From Alphaproteobacteria bacterium (GTDB lineage: Bacteria > Pseudomonadota > Alphaproteobacteria > JAJFIK01), in assembly GCA_021774965.1 (NCBI GenBank), contig JAJFIL010000308.1, positions 1 to 64,000 on the forward strand: a DNA stretch of 64,000 bases, given 5' to 3'. The notes beneath the pieces were generated by a model. That model was not told the DNA's origin and made no database searches. It saw only the letters and a program-made list of their open reading frames with translations. A program made the position numbers and the translations under genes. Numbering within the stretch: the stretch's first letter is position 1; every line of letters begins with the position of its first letter. Of this stretch, positions 1 through 7,459 are shown one piece after another.

Positions 1-957
1 GAAGGGTTGGCTGATCTGATCGAGGCCGAAACCGCTGCCCAGCGTACTCAGGCTTTGCGCCAGATGGAGGGGGGCCTGTCCGATCTGGCAGAGGACTGGC
101 GCGAGGAGCTAATCAAACTGGCCGCTCTCGTTGCAGCAGATATCGACTTTGACGACGAGGGTGATGTGCCCGGCGGCCTGACTGCCAAGGCGCGGCCCGG
201 GATCAAGGCGCTGGCCGCCAAACTGGAAAGCCAGCTGGAAGCAGGCACCAGAGCCAGCCGCCTGCGCGATGGGTTGGAAGTTGCCATCCTGGGTGCGCCA
301 AATGTTGGAAAATCCAGTATTCTCAATGTATTAGCAGGAAGAGACGCGGCCATTGTCTCCTCCACCGCCGGCACCACCCGCGATGTTGTGGAGGTCCATC
401 TGGACCTGGGCGGCTATCCCGTCACTCTGGCTGATACGGCAGGATTGCGCGAGGCAGCAGATGAGATCGAAAGCGAAGGCATTCGCCGGGCGCTGGAACG
501 GGCGGAGCGAGCCGACCTGCGCCTCATCATCTTTGATGCTGCCGCCTGGCCTGAGGCGGACCTTCCCACCCGAGAGGCCGCCCGCTCCGGGGATATCATC
601 GTGCTCAATAAATCAGATGCGGCAGAAGATCTGACAGCACCGGAGACTGTCTGGGGCACGGCGCTGTTGCTCAGCGCTTCCACCGGCACAGGTCTTGGTG
701 AGCTGGAGGAACGACTTCAGACCGAGGTCATTGCGCGCGCCGGTCTTTCCGAAGACGCCAGCATCACCCGCCTGCGCCATGCCCGTGCTCTGGCCGATGC
801 TATCGAGGCCCTGCGTCGCGCGGAAAAGGCCACGGAGGCTGAGCTTTGCGGTGAGGACCTGCGTCTTGCCGCCCGCGCGCTCACCCGACTGGTGGGCAAA
901 GTGGACGTGGAAGACCTGCTGGACGTGATCTTCGCGGAATTCTGTATCGGGAAGTGA
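1..957 (+). CDS. mnmE: tRNA modification GTPase MnmE, 3' part (5' end outside window)
   Basis: With MnmG, MnmE installs the (carboxymethyl)aminomethyl group on wobble U34 of certain tRNAs in the cytoplasm. The frame is open from the first base of the window, so only the helical and G domains and the C-terminus are present; the N-terminal tetrahydrofolate-binding domain lies upstream. Visible G-domain motifs are the P-loop GAPNVGKSS (about nt 292–318), the TAGTTRD switch region, DTAG (about nt 433) and NKSD (about nt 607). The protein ends in CIGK, the invariant C-terminal cysteine motif of the family. mnmG follows 220 bp downstream, the usual partner arrangement. The identification is secure; only the start is missing. 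Confidence 0.97.
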   Translation, partial: EGLADLIEAETAAQRTQALRQMEGGLSDLAEDWREELIKLAALVAADIDFDDEGDVPGGLTAKARPGIKALAAKLESQLEAGTRASRLRDGLEVAILGAPNVGKSSILNVLAGRDAAIVSSTAGTTRDVVEVHLDLGGYPVTLADTAGLREAADEIESEGIRRALERAERADLRLIIFDAAAWPEADLPTREAARSGDIIVLNKSDAAEDLTAPETVWGTALLLSASTGTGLGELEERLQTEVIARAGLSEDASITRLRHARALADAIEALRRAEKATEAELCGEDLRLAARALTRLVGKVDVEDLLDVIFAEFCIGK

Positions 958-965
958 CCTGAAAG

Positions 966-1059
966 GTCATCCCGGGGCAGCGCAGATGAACCCGGGATCT
1001 CGCGCTACGGACCGAGGCTCAGATTCCGGGTTCGGGCCAAGAGCCCGCCCCGGAATGAC
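966..1059. repeat. Small inverted-repeat intergenic element, copy 1
   Basis: The mnmE–mnmG spacer contains a segment of about 94 bp bounded by GTCATCCCGGGGC at the left and the near-complement GCCCCGGAATGAC at the right. The right half, including the arm GATTCCGGGTTCGGGCC, recurs in inverse orientation in the parB–holA spacer (5685–5804). It has no coding frame of its own. Folding of the whole unit would give a stem-loop after the mnmE stop. I read it as a member of a dispersed intergenic repeat family; its mobility is inferred only from the two copies. Confidence 0.6.
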
Positions 1060-1103
1060 GAAGTTTCTTTGGGCCCCACCACTCAGCCACCGCCGCTTGG
1101 CGG

Positions 1104-1119
1104 TGTTTCACGTGAAACA
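1104..1119. promoter_or_regulatory. parS: parS centromere-like site 1
   Basis: The 16-bp palindrome TGTTTCACGTGAAACA is a perfect match to the bacterial parS consensus bound by ParB. It lies 59 bp upstream of the mnmG start. The parA and parB genes are about 2.6 and 3.5 kb downstream, and an identical site lies at 3104–3119, so these sites should be the loading points for the ParB encoded here. Confidence 0.95.
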
Positions 1120-1177
1120 TTGAGCAAATCTCAGACGGCCCTTGGAACTCTTGTCCTCCTGCGCTACATAGCGCCAA

Positions 1178-3073
1178 ATGGATATGGATTTTGACGTCAT
1201 TATTATTGGAGGCGGGCACGCGGGCTGTGAGGCTGCGGCTGCAGCTGCGCGCATGGGGGCTCAATTCGGCCTGAAGACGGCGCTTCTAACCCACAAGCTC
1301 GATACCATTGGCGAGATGTCATGCAATCCGGCGATCGGGGGCCTGGGCAAGGGTCATCTGGTGCGGGAGATTGATGCGCTGGACGGGGTCATGGGCCGTA
1401 TAGCGGATGCCAGCGGGATCCAGTTCCGCATGCTCAATAAGCGCAAGGGCCCTGCCGTGCGCGGGCCCCGCTGTCAGTCTGATCGCAAGCTTTATCGCGA
1501 AGCCATGCAGGCGGAATTAAGCTCTACAGCCAATTTGACCTGCCTCGCTGCTGCCGTCGAAGATCTGATCGTCGAGGGTGGCGTGGTTTCGGGCGTCATC
1601 TGCGCTGGCGGCACCCGTTATGGCGCTCGAGCCGTCGTGCTGACCACGGGGACGTTCCTCAAAGGTCTTATTCATATTGGTGAGGAGCGTATCCCGGCGG
1701 GGCGAATGGGCCGGGGGGATGGACAAGAAGAAGCGCCTGCCATCGGCCTCTCAGATCGGCTCTATGGCATGGGGCTCACGATGGGGCGGCTCAAGACCGG
1801 CACGCCTCCGCGCCTTGATGGAACGACCATCAATTGGGATGCCCTGGAAGAACAGCCCGGAGACGCACCGCCTGTGCCGTTTTCCTTCCTGAATGATGCG
1901 ATCAAAGTGCCTCAGGTCCCATGTCACATCACCAAGACCACAGAAGAGACCCACAAGATCATCGCGGACAACCTTCATGTGGCGCCGGTCTATTCCGGTC
2001 AGATCGATGGGGTGGGTCCGCGGTATTGTCCTTCCATCGAGGACAAGGTCGTCAAGTTTCAAGATCGCACCAGTCATCAGATCTTTCTTGAGCCTGAGGG
2101 CCTGGATGATGACACCATCTATCCCAACGGCATTTCCACCAGCCTGCCGCTTTATGTGCAGGAGGCCTTCCTGAAGACCATCCCGGGGCTGGAGGAGGCT
2201 GTCATCCTGCGCCCTGGCTATGCTATCGAGTACGATTATGTGGATCCAAGGGAGCTGAAAGCCACTCTGGAAGCCATCAAGGCACCGGGTCTGTATCTTG
2301 CGGGCCAGATCAATGGCACCACAGGGTATGAAGAGGCAGCAGCTCAAGGCCTCATGGCGGGGCTCAATGCAGCCCTGAAAGTGGCGGGGGAGGAGGCCTT
2401 TATCCTTGACCGCGCCGACGCCTATATCGGGGTGATGATCGATGATCTGGTAACGCGCGGGGTTTCCGAGCCCTATCGCATGTTCACCTCGCGGGCGGAA
2501 TATCGCCTGACCCTGCGCGCTGACAATGCGGATCAGCGGCTCACGCCTCTGGGCATCAATTTGGGCTGTGTCGGTAGTGCCAGAGCCCAGGTGTTTGAGA
2601 TGAAAGCAGCTGAGCTGGCAGCTGCCCGGGCGCTTATGACCGCGAGCACCATGACCCCCAATGAGGCCAAGAAACAGGGGCTCGCCGTCAAGCAGGATGG
2701 ACGCCGCCGCACGGCGCTGGACCTTCTGGCGTATGATACGATCAGCCTTGAAGGCCTAGCTCAGATATGGCCAGAAATGGCAGAATTCAGCCATTTAGTA
2801 GCAGAGCAAATCGAGATTGACGCGGCCTATGCAGGCTATCTGGGGCGTCAGGAAGCCGACATTCTGGCCTTCAGAAAGGACGAAGCTTTGGTTCTGCCCA
2901 CTAATATAGACTACGCCGCCATCAACGGACTTTCCAATGAAGCGCGGAACAAATTAGCTGCTGCCATGCCGTCCACCCTTGGTCAGGCCGCGCGCATTGA
3001 TGGTATGACTCCGGCGGCCTTGACGATCCTCCTGAATGTTGTGAAGAAGGGCAATGTCCGCCGCACCGCCTGA
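1178..3073 (+). CDS. mnmG: tRNA uridine-5-carboxymethylaminomethyl modification enzyme MnmG (GidA)
   Basis: MnmG is the FAD-dependent partner of MnmE in modifying wobble U34 of tRNAs. The 631-residue product has the family's usual length. It opens with an FAD-binding Rossmann motif ([13 protein letters not shown], from about residue 8), followed by the characteristic [14 protein letters not shown] and RGPRCQSDR segments. The later [16 protein letters not shown] motif and the C-terminal helical domain that contacts MnmE are intact. The ATG at 1178 is used; a second in-frame ATG lies 6 bp downstream and neither has a clear Shine–Dalgarno sequence. The gene overlaps rsmG by 20 bp, suggesting translational coupling. 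Confidence 0.97.
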   Translation: MDMDFDVIIIGGGHAGCEAAAAAARMGAQFGLKTALLTHKLDTIGEMSCNPAIGGLGKGHLVREIDALDGVMGRIADASGIQFRMLNKRKGPAVRGPRCQSDRKLYREAMQAELSSTANLTCLAAAVEDLIVEGGVVSGVICAGGTRYGARAVVLTTGTFLKGLIHIGEERIPAGRMGRGDGQEEAPAIGLSDRLYGMGLTMGRLKTGTPPRLDGTTINWDALEEQPGDAPPVPFSFLNDAIKVPQVPCHITKTTEETHKIIADNLHVAPVYSGQIDGVGPRYCPSIEDKVVKFQDRTSHQIFLEPEGLDDDTIYPNGISTSLPLYVQEAFLKTIPGLEEAVILRPGYAIEYDYVDPRELKATLEAIKAPGLYLAGQINGTTGYEEAAAQGLMAGLNAALKVAGEEAFILDRADAYIGVMIDDLVTRGVSEPYRMFTSRAEYRLTLRADNADQRLTPLGINLGCVGSARAQVFEMKAAELAAARALMTASTMTPNEAKKQGLAVKQDGRRRTALDLLAYDTISLEGLAQIWPEMAEFSHLVAEQIEIDAAYAGYLGRQEADILAFRKDEALVLPTNIDYAAINGLSNEARNKLAAAMPSTLGQAARIDGMTPAALTILLNVVKKGNVRRTA

Positions 3074-3692
3074 AATCATCCAGGAACTCGAGAGCCTCGC
3101 AGATGTTTCACGTGAAACATTGGGGCTCTTTGAGACCTATTTGGAACTCCTTGAGAAGTGGCAGGCCAGGATCAATCTGGTCAGCGGCTCAACCCTGAAT
3201 GACGCCTGGTCGCGGCACATAGTGGATTCGGCCCAGCTCTGGCCGCTGATACCCGCAGAGGCGAAGGTTCTGACCGATCTTGGCTCTGGCGCTGGGTTTC
3301 CGGGGCTTGTGCTGGCCATCCTGGGTCGGGATCGCCCGGAATTTGAGGTGCATTTAGTGGAATCTGACCAGCGAAAAGCCACATTTCTGCGCGAAGTTAT
3401 CAGGGTAACAGGGGTGAAAGCTCAGGTCCACTGCGCCCGAGCGGAGGAAATGGAGCCCATCGTCTCGGATATTGTGACCGCCAGAGCACTTGCCCCTTTG
3501 GAAAAACTGCTCTCCCTTACAAATCCCTTTGTAGGAAATGAGGGAATCGCTCTACTTTTAAAGGGTAGGAGCGCGGCGGAGGAATTGGCCGTTGCTGCCC
3601 AATGGGGGACCTTCGAGGTGGAAGTCACCCCAAGTCGTACTGACAGGGAAAGCTCAATCTTGAAGCTTTCCTCTCTTATTCCAGCGTCTTAA
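3054..3692 (+). CDS. rsmG: 16S rRNA (guanine-N7)-methyltransferase RsmG (GidB)
   Basis: RsmG methylates G527 of 16S rRNA using S-adenosylmethionine. The 212-residue protein has the GidB fold: an N-terminal helix with the [11 protein letters not shown] segment, then the SAM-binding motif [17 protein letters not shown] (about residues 69–85) and the [13 protein letters not shown] segment. The start lies inside the end of mnmG behind a good ribosome-binding sequence (AAGAAGG). Codons 18–22 (V-S-R-E-T) are part of a perfect parS site, so this stretch of protein is constrained by DNA function as well. It is followed by parA, as in many alphaproteobacteria. Confidence 0.97.
   Translation: MSAAPPEIIQELESLADVSRETLGLFETYLELLEKWQARINLVSGSTLNDAWSRHIVDSAQLWPLIPAEAKVLTDLGSGAGFPGLVLAILGRDRPEFEVHLVESDQRKATFLREVIRVTGVKAQVHCARAEEMEPIVSDIVTARALAPLEKLLSLTNPFVGNEGIALLLKGRSAAEELAVAAQWGTFEVEVTPSRTDRESSILKLSSLIPAS
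3104..3119. promoter_or_regulatory. parS: parS site 2, inside the rsmG coding sequence
   Basis: TGTTTCACGTGAAACA, identical to the site at 1104–1119 and exactly 2000 bp from it. It is read as D-V-S-R-E-T in the N-terminal region of RsmG. A parS site embedded in rsmG/gidB is a known arrangement in several bacteria, and the perfect palindrome here indicates the same. Confidence 0.95.
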
Positions 3693-3714
3693 GTTAAATC
3701 GGACCCCCCAAAGT

Positions 3715-4587
3715 ATGGCCATTTTCGCCCCCAAGTCATCCCAGCCTCCCCAACCGCCTGGGGCCCCTAAGGCTTTGCGCCCTAAACGCCCCAGGATTAT
3801 TTCCGTTGCCAATCAAAAAGGCGGGGTGGGCAAGACCACCACGGCCATCAATCTGGGCACCGGGCTTGCCGCCGTGGGTGAGAAAGTCCTGATCATCGAT
3901 TTGGACCCTCAGGGAAATGCCTCCACGGGGTTTGGTATTCCGCGCAGCGAGCGGGCGGTTTCCACCTATGAGCTGATTATTGACGGAGCGCCCCTGGAAA
4001 CAGCCGTGCTGCCGACGAAGATCCCGAACCTCTCTATTGTGCCATCGACAGTGGATCTATCGGGAGCAGAGCTGGAACTGGTCAATGTGGTGCGCCGGTC
4101 ATTTCGTCTAAGGGATTGTTTTAACAAGTATTTTCAGGATTTACCCGCCGGGGCGATCGCCTTTGACTATGTCCTGATCGATTGCCCGCCCTCGCTCAAT
4201 CTCCTCACGGTGAACGCCATGACGGCCTCTGACGCCGTGCTGGTGCCCCTGCAGTGTGAGTTTTTTGCTTTGGAAGGTCTGAGCCAGCTTTTGAAGACCA
4301 TCGATCTGGTCAAGGATTCGCTTAATCCGGAACTGGAAATCCAGGGCGTGGTGCTGACCATGTTTGATCGGCGCAATAATCTCTCCGACCAGGTGGCCAA
4401 GGACGTGCGGGAATATCTGGGCGAGAAAGTCTACAAAACAGTGATCCCCCGAAACGTGCGCGTTTCCGAAGCACCAAGCCACGGCAAACCGGCATTGGTC
4501 TATGACCATCGGTGTGCAGGCAGCCAAGCCTATATGCGGCTGGCCCGGGAAATGATCCAACGAGAACGAAAACTACGTGCCGCTTAA
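3715..4587 (+). CDS. parA: Chromosome partitioning ATPase ParA
   Basis: ParA binds nucleoid DNA in its ATP form and, with ParB at parS, segregates the origin region. The 290-residue protein carries the deviant Walker A motif KGGVGKTT (from about residue 36), the LDPQGNAS segment and the DCPPSLNLLTVNA Walker B region. About 26 mostly proline- and lysine-rich residues precede the ATPase domain, a somewhat long N-terminus; a later start is possible but no better ATG precedes the Walker A motif. It lies 22 bp after rsmG and 27 bp before parB, consistent with one operon. Confidence 0.96.
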   Translation: MAIFAPKSSQPPQPPGAPKALRPKRPRIISVANQKGGVGKTTTAINLGTGLAAVGEKVLIIDLDPQGNASTGFGIPRSERAVSTYELIIDGAPLETAVLPTKIPNLSIVPSTVDLSGAELELVNVVRRSFRLRDCFNKYFQDLPAGAIAFDYVLIDCPPSLNLLTVNAMTASDAVLVPLQCEFFALEGLSQLLKTIDLVKDSLNPELEIQGVVLTMFDRRNNLSDQVAKDVREYLGEKVYKTVIPRNVRVSEAPSHGKPALVYDHRCAGSQAYMRLAREMIQRERKLRAA

Positions 4588-4614
4588 GGCCACGCATCTA
4601 TAAGGACGAACATC

Positions 4615-5535
4615 ATGGCTGACAAAGGCCGCAGTAGAGGACTAGGCAGAGGGCTTTCTGCCTTGTTGGGCGAAGAGGATGCGCCTGCGCCGAAAGCGGC
4701 ACCCGTGGCTCAAGCGCCCATTGCTATACCCGTAGCTGCCGAGGCTCCTGCGAGCAAAGGCGGGGACACGGAAATTGCCGTTGAGTTTTTGGAGCCCAAT
4801 CCGTTTCAGCCGCGCCGCGCATTTGGCGAGGATGACCTAAAGGATTTGACCGCCAGCATTAAAGAGCGCGGCATTATCCAACCCATCATCGTGCGGGCCA
4901 AGCCAGGGAGTGCGGATCAATTTCAGATCATCGCAGGGGAGCGCCGCTGGCGTGCTGCCCAACGGGCCAAGCTACATACTGTTCCTGTACGGATTAAAGA
5001 GTTCGATGACGCGCAAGCCTTGGAAATTGCCATTGTCGAAAATGTTCAGCGTGCGGATTTAAATCCAATTGAGGAATCTCTCGGCTATCGTCAATTGATG
5101 GATCAGTTTTCCTATACCCAGGAAGCGCTCGCCAAGTTTATCGGTAAGTCACGCAGCCATATCGCCAATATGCTCCGTCTACTGAGCTTACCCGAAGCCG
5201 TGCAAGTGATGTTGGCAGATGGGCGCCTGTCCGCAGGCCACGGCCGCGCCATTCTCGCATCAGACAATATGCCAGGTCTGGCGCATGAGATTGTCAAAGG
5301 CGGCCTATCGGTGCGCGAAGCCGAAGCGCTGGCCAAACAGGGCGGCGTGAAAGCCCCCGCCAAACAACAGCTCAAGCCAGCGAAAGATGCAGATACGCGC
5401 GCCCTCGAGCAACGCCTCTTCCGCGCCGTGGGCATGCGGGTATCCATCGATGCCGTTGGCGAGAAGGGAAGCCTTACAATCGATTTCCGAACCCTGGAAC
5501 AGCTGGACGATATTTGCAGGCGCCTGATGCGTTAG
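4615..5535 (+). CDS. parB: Chromosome partitioning protein ParB (parS-binding CTPase)
   Basis: ParB loads at parS, spreads as a CTP-dependent sliding clamp and stimulates ParA. The 306-residue protein has the typical N-terminal ParA-contact peptide RGLGRGLSALLG, the ParB/Srx CTP-binding domain with the GERRWRAAQ motif (about residues 108–116) and ENVQRADLNPIEE, a helix-turn-helix region (IGKSRSHIANMLRLLSLP), and a C-terminal dimerisation segment. A ribosome-binding sequence (AAGGA) lies 9–10 bases before the ATG. It closes the parAB operon, and its target sites at 1104 and 3104 are in the same window. Confidence 0.96.
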   Translation: MADKGRSRGLGRGLSALLGEEDAPAPKAAPVAQAPIAIPVAAEAPASKGGDTEIAVEFLEPNPFQPRRAFGEDDLKDLTASIKERGIIQPIIVRAKPGSADQFQIIAGERRWRAAQRAKLHTVPVRIKEFDDAQALEIAIVENVQRADLNPIEESLGYRQLMDQFSYTQEALAKFIGKSRSHIANMLRLLSLPEAVQVMLADGRLSAGHGRAILASDNMPGLAHEIVKGGLSVREAEALAKQGGVKAPAKQQLKPAKDADTRALEQRLFRAVGMRVSIDAVGEKGSLTIDFRTLEQLDDICRRLMR

Positions 5536-5558
5536 TTTGTGTGCGGAATAAATGAGTG

Positions 5559-5585
5559 GTCATTTCCGGGTTTGATCCACTACTG
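5559..5585. repeat. Solo terminal remnant of the large inverted-repeat element
   Basis: A 27-bp stretch in the parB–holA spacer closely matches the outer end of the element at 32110–32441 (shared core TTGATCCACTACTG preceded by GTCATTTCCGGG). No second end lies nearby, so this looks like a relic or a recombination product. Confidence 0.55.
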
Positions 5586-5684
5586 CCCAATTAGAGCCCG
5601 GCGAGTATAACGAGCCGGGAGGGGGTGAAGATGTGGGCGCAATTTGGGAATTGAGAAAGAGGCGTCACCGATGCCGATCTACTA

Positions 5685-5804
5685 TCGTCATTCCGGGGCG
5701 GTCCCTTGCGCCGTAGCGCATTTTGGGCCGAACCCGGAATCTCTGGATCCCAATAGTTTGCTCAAGATTCCGGATATTTGCTTATGCAAATTCCGGAATG
5801 ACGA
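5685..5804. repeat. Small inverted-repeat intergenic element, copy 2
   Basis: This roughly 120-bp segment is bounded by the perfect 12-bp inverted repeats TCGTCATTCCGG (5685–5696) and CCGGAATGACGA (5793–5804). Its left half is the reverse complement of part of the mnmE–mnmG spacer element (966–1059). It sits between the convergent parB and holA genes, just past the holA stop codon. No protein can be assigned to it. Confidence 0.6.
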
Positions 5805-5814
5805 AATAGGGCGC

Positions 5815-6864
5815 CTAACGCCGGGCGTTCGCCGCGGATCTTGTAAGCGACAATATCAGCCGCCCACAGATGGCATCATCCGGGAGCCCGCTGGTTTTAC
5901 ATTCTGTTTCTGCGGTCTCAAGCGCCAATAGCGCTCGTTCACACGAGGCGCGCGGCCAGCAATTAGCCTGACGGATCAGCGCTTTATCGCGAGGGTAGCG
6001 CACGGGCGGACGCAAGCTCCGCACGGCCTCGGTCACATTGCCCGTGCTCGCCGTTATGCCTGCGAGCAAGTGTAGCGTCTTCATCTGATTGGTCAGCATA
6101 CGGATCACACCCACTGGGGCCATGCCGCCGGAAAGGGCCTTGCCAAACTCCTTGTCCGCGTTGCGCATATTGCCGGAAGTGACTGCATCGATCAGCGCAT
6201 CAAGTCGCGCCTCGCCGCTGCCTACAACGATCTCTACTACATGCTCGCCCGTGATCTCACCATTAGCCTCATCGGGCCCCACATAAAGGCATAGCTTTTC
6301 CAGCTCTTGCCGGGTGAGCCCGCGGTCCCCGCCCAGGCGTTCGGTCAGCATCGCCATGGCATCGGGGGCAAGGGAAAGACCATGTTCTTTCACCACGCTG
6401 CGGATCAAATCCTCCAGCGCGCGGGCATCATCCGCATAACAGGGCAAGGCCACGTGGGTCTTGGATTTCTCAAACAGTTTGCGCAGGGACGAACGCGGGC
6501 CCAGGTCGCCGCCCTCGATGATGACCCAGACATCGGTTTCTTCCACCGGCGCTAAATCAGCAATGGCCGCTTCTACGTGCTTGGTCACACCATCTGCTGC
6601 GGGGCGCAGGCGCACCAGACGGTCACCCCCCATCAAGGATAATGATCCCACCGCATTGGCAAGGGCTGCCGGATCGTTTTTTACATCTGTGTCTGAGAGC
6701 GATGTGACCTGAAACGCATCGTTTAGATCTTCGACAATCTTCTTGCCCAGCGCGGCTCCGCGCTCGCGCACTAATCCCTCATCCGGCCCATAGATTAGCA
6801 CTGCTGCGGCGGGCGGCTTGGCGCGGCGCATAAAGCTGGCAATCTCATTGTTCTTAAGGCGCAT
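5815..6864 (-). CDS. holA: DNA polymerase III delta subunit HolA
   Basis: HolA is the clamp-loader subunit that opens the beta sliding clamp during replication. The 349-residue protein begins MRLKNNEIASFMRR and has the delta-type AAA+ fold with the degenerate ATP site (LIYGPDEGLVRERG, about residues 23–36) and the AALPCYADD-like linker (here VALPCYADDARALEDLI). The length is typical. It is the last gene of a minus-strand run in the order DUF3576, leuS, lptE, holA, an order conserved in alphaproteobacteria. Start chosen at the ATG at 6864; the ribosome-binding sequence is weak. Confidence 0.93.
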   Translation of the reverse strand: MRLKNNEIASFMRRAKPPAAAVLIYGPDEGLVRERGAALGKKIVEDLNDAFQVTSLSDTDVKNDPAALANAVGSLSLMGGDRLVRLRPAADGVTKHVEAAIADLAPVEETDVWVIIEGGDLGPRSSLRKLFEKSKTHVALPCYADDARALEDLIRSVVKEHGLSLAPDAMAMLTERLGGDRGLTRQELEKLCLYVGPDEANGEITGEHVVEIVVGSGEARLDALIDAVTSGNMRNADKEFGKALSGGMAPVGVIRMLTNQMKTLHLLAGITASTGNVTEAVRSLRPPVRYPRDKALIRQANCWPRASCERALLALETAETECKTSGLPDDAICGRLILSLTRSAANARR

Positions 6865-6868
6865 GGAA

Positions 6869-6920
6869 GCTCTGCCTAACTCTCTATACCTAACTTGCTC
6901 TGCCTAGCTTGCTCTGCCTA
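6869..6920. repeat. 14-bp tandem repeat across the lptE stop codon
   Basis: Two adjacent 14-bp units, ACTTGCTCTGCCTA (6893–6906) and GCTTGCTCTGCCTA (6907–6920), differ at one base; a partial third unit lies at 6869–6880. The last unit overlaps the lptE stop codon (6918–6920), so the repeat fills the lptE–holA spacer. Confidence 0.7.
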
Positions 6921-7448
6921 ACTTGAAGGCCCGGTGTTGAGCTGGCGATCAAAGAAGATGGCAAGGCGCAGCTTGATATCTTCGGAAAGTTCTGTGGCGG
7001 CGCGTTCTTCGGCGTCCCGGCGTGCCGAGAGTGTGGCGAACTGGCTCTCCACCACGTTGTAAGCAGCGATGGAGCGGCTGCGCCCTTCATAAATCACATT
7101 GCCCGAGCGCACATCCACCAGACGGAAGTTCGCATCAAGGCGGAAATTATAACGGGTGATCGATGCATCGCGTTCAATGGCTACCCCCTCGCGATCTTCG
7201 CTCAGGCGTACACGCAATTGATAATCAGGTTCCGCGGGCTCGCCATAGGGAGAGAGATGATCGATCAGTGCGTTATAGACATCATGGCCGGTGCGGCCGT
7301 TGTCTATTTCCAGAACCCTGATCTGGCTCAGCTCTGTATCCGTGCGGGCTCCGCCTTCGCGCGCGCCGTACAAAGGGGTAAAGCCACAGCCGCCAAGGAC
7401 AAGCAACACGCCCGCTATGGCGGTCCATTTCATCAGAATACGGAACAT
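6918..7448 (-). CDS. lptE: LPS-assembly lipoprotein LptE
   Basis: LptE is the outer-membrane lipoprotein that plugs the LptD barrel and helps insert lipopolysaccharide. The protein (about 176 residues) has a lipoprotein signal peptide ending in the lipobox VLGGC, followed by GFTPLYG, the start of the mature protein typical of alphaproteobacterial LptE. A TTG codon at 7463 would extend it by five residues and overlap leuS; I prefer the ATG at 7448, which places a short basic stretch right before the hydrophobic core. It lies directly downstream of leuS, the conserved neighbourhood. Confidence 0.9.
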   Translation of the reverse strand: MFRILMKWTAIAGVLLVLGGCGFTPLYGAREGGARTDTELSQIRVLEIDNGRTGHDVYNALIDHLSPYGEPAEPDYQLRVRLSEDREGVAIERDASITRYNFRLDANFRLVDVRSGNVIYEGRSRSIAAYNVVESQFATLSARRDAEERAATELSEDIKLRLAIFFDRQLNTGPSS

Positions 7449-7459
7449 AATAGAGCCTA

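Noticed and set aside
5644-5931. 95-codon frame downstream of parB
   Set aside because: It crosses an inverted-repeat element and the end of holA on the other strand.
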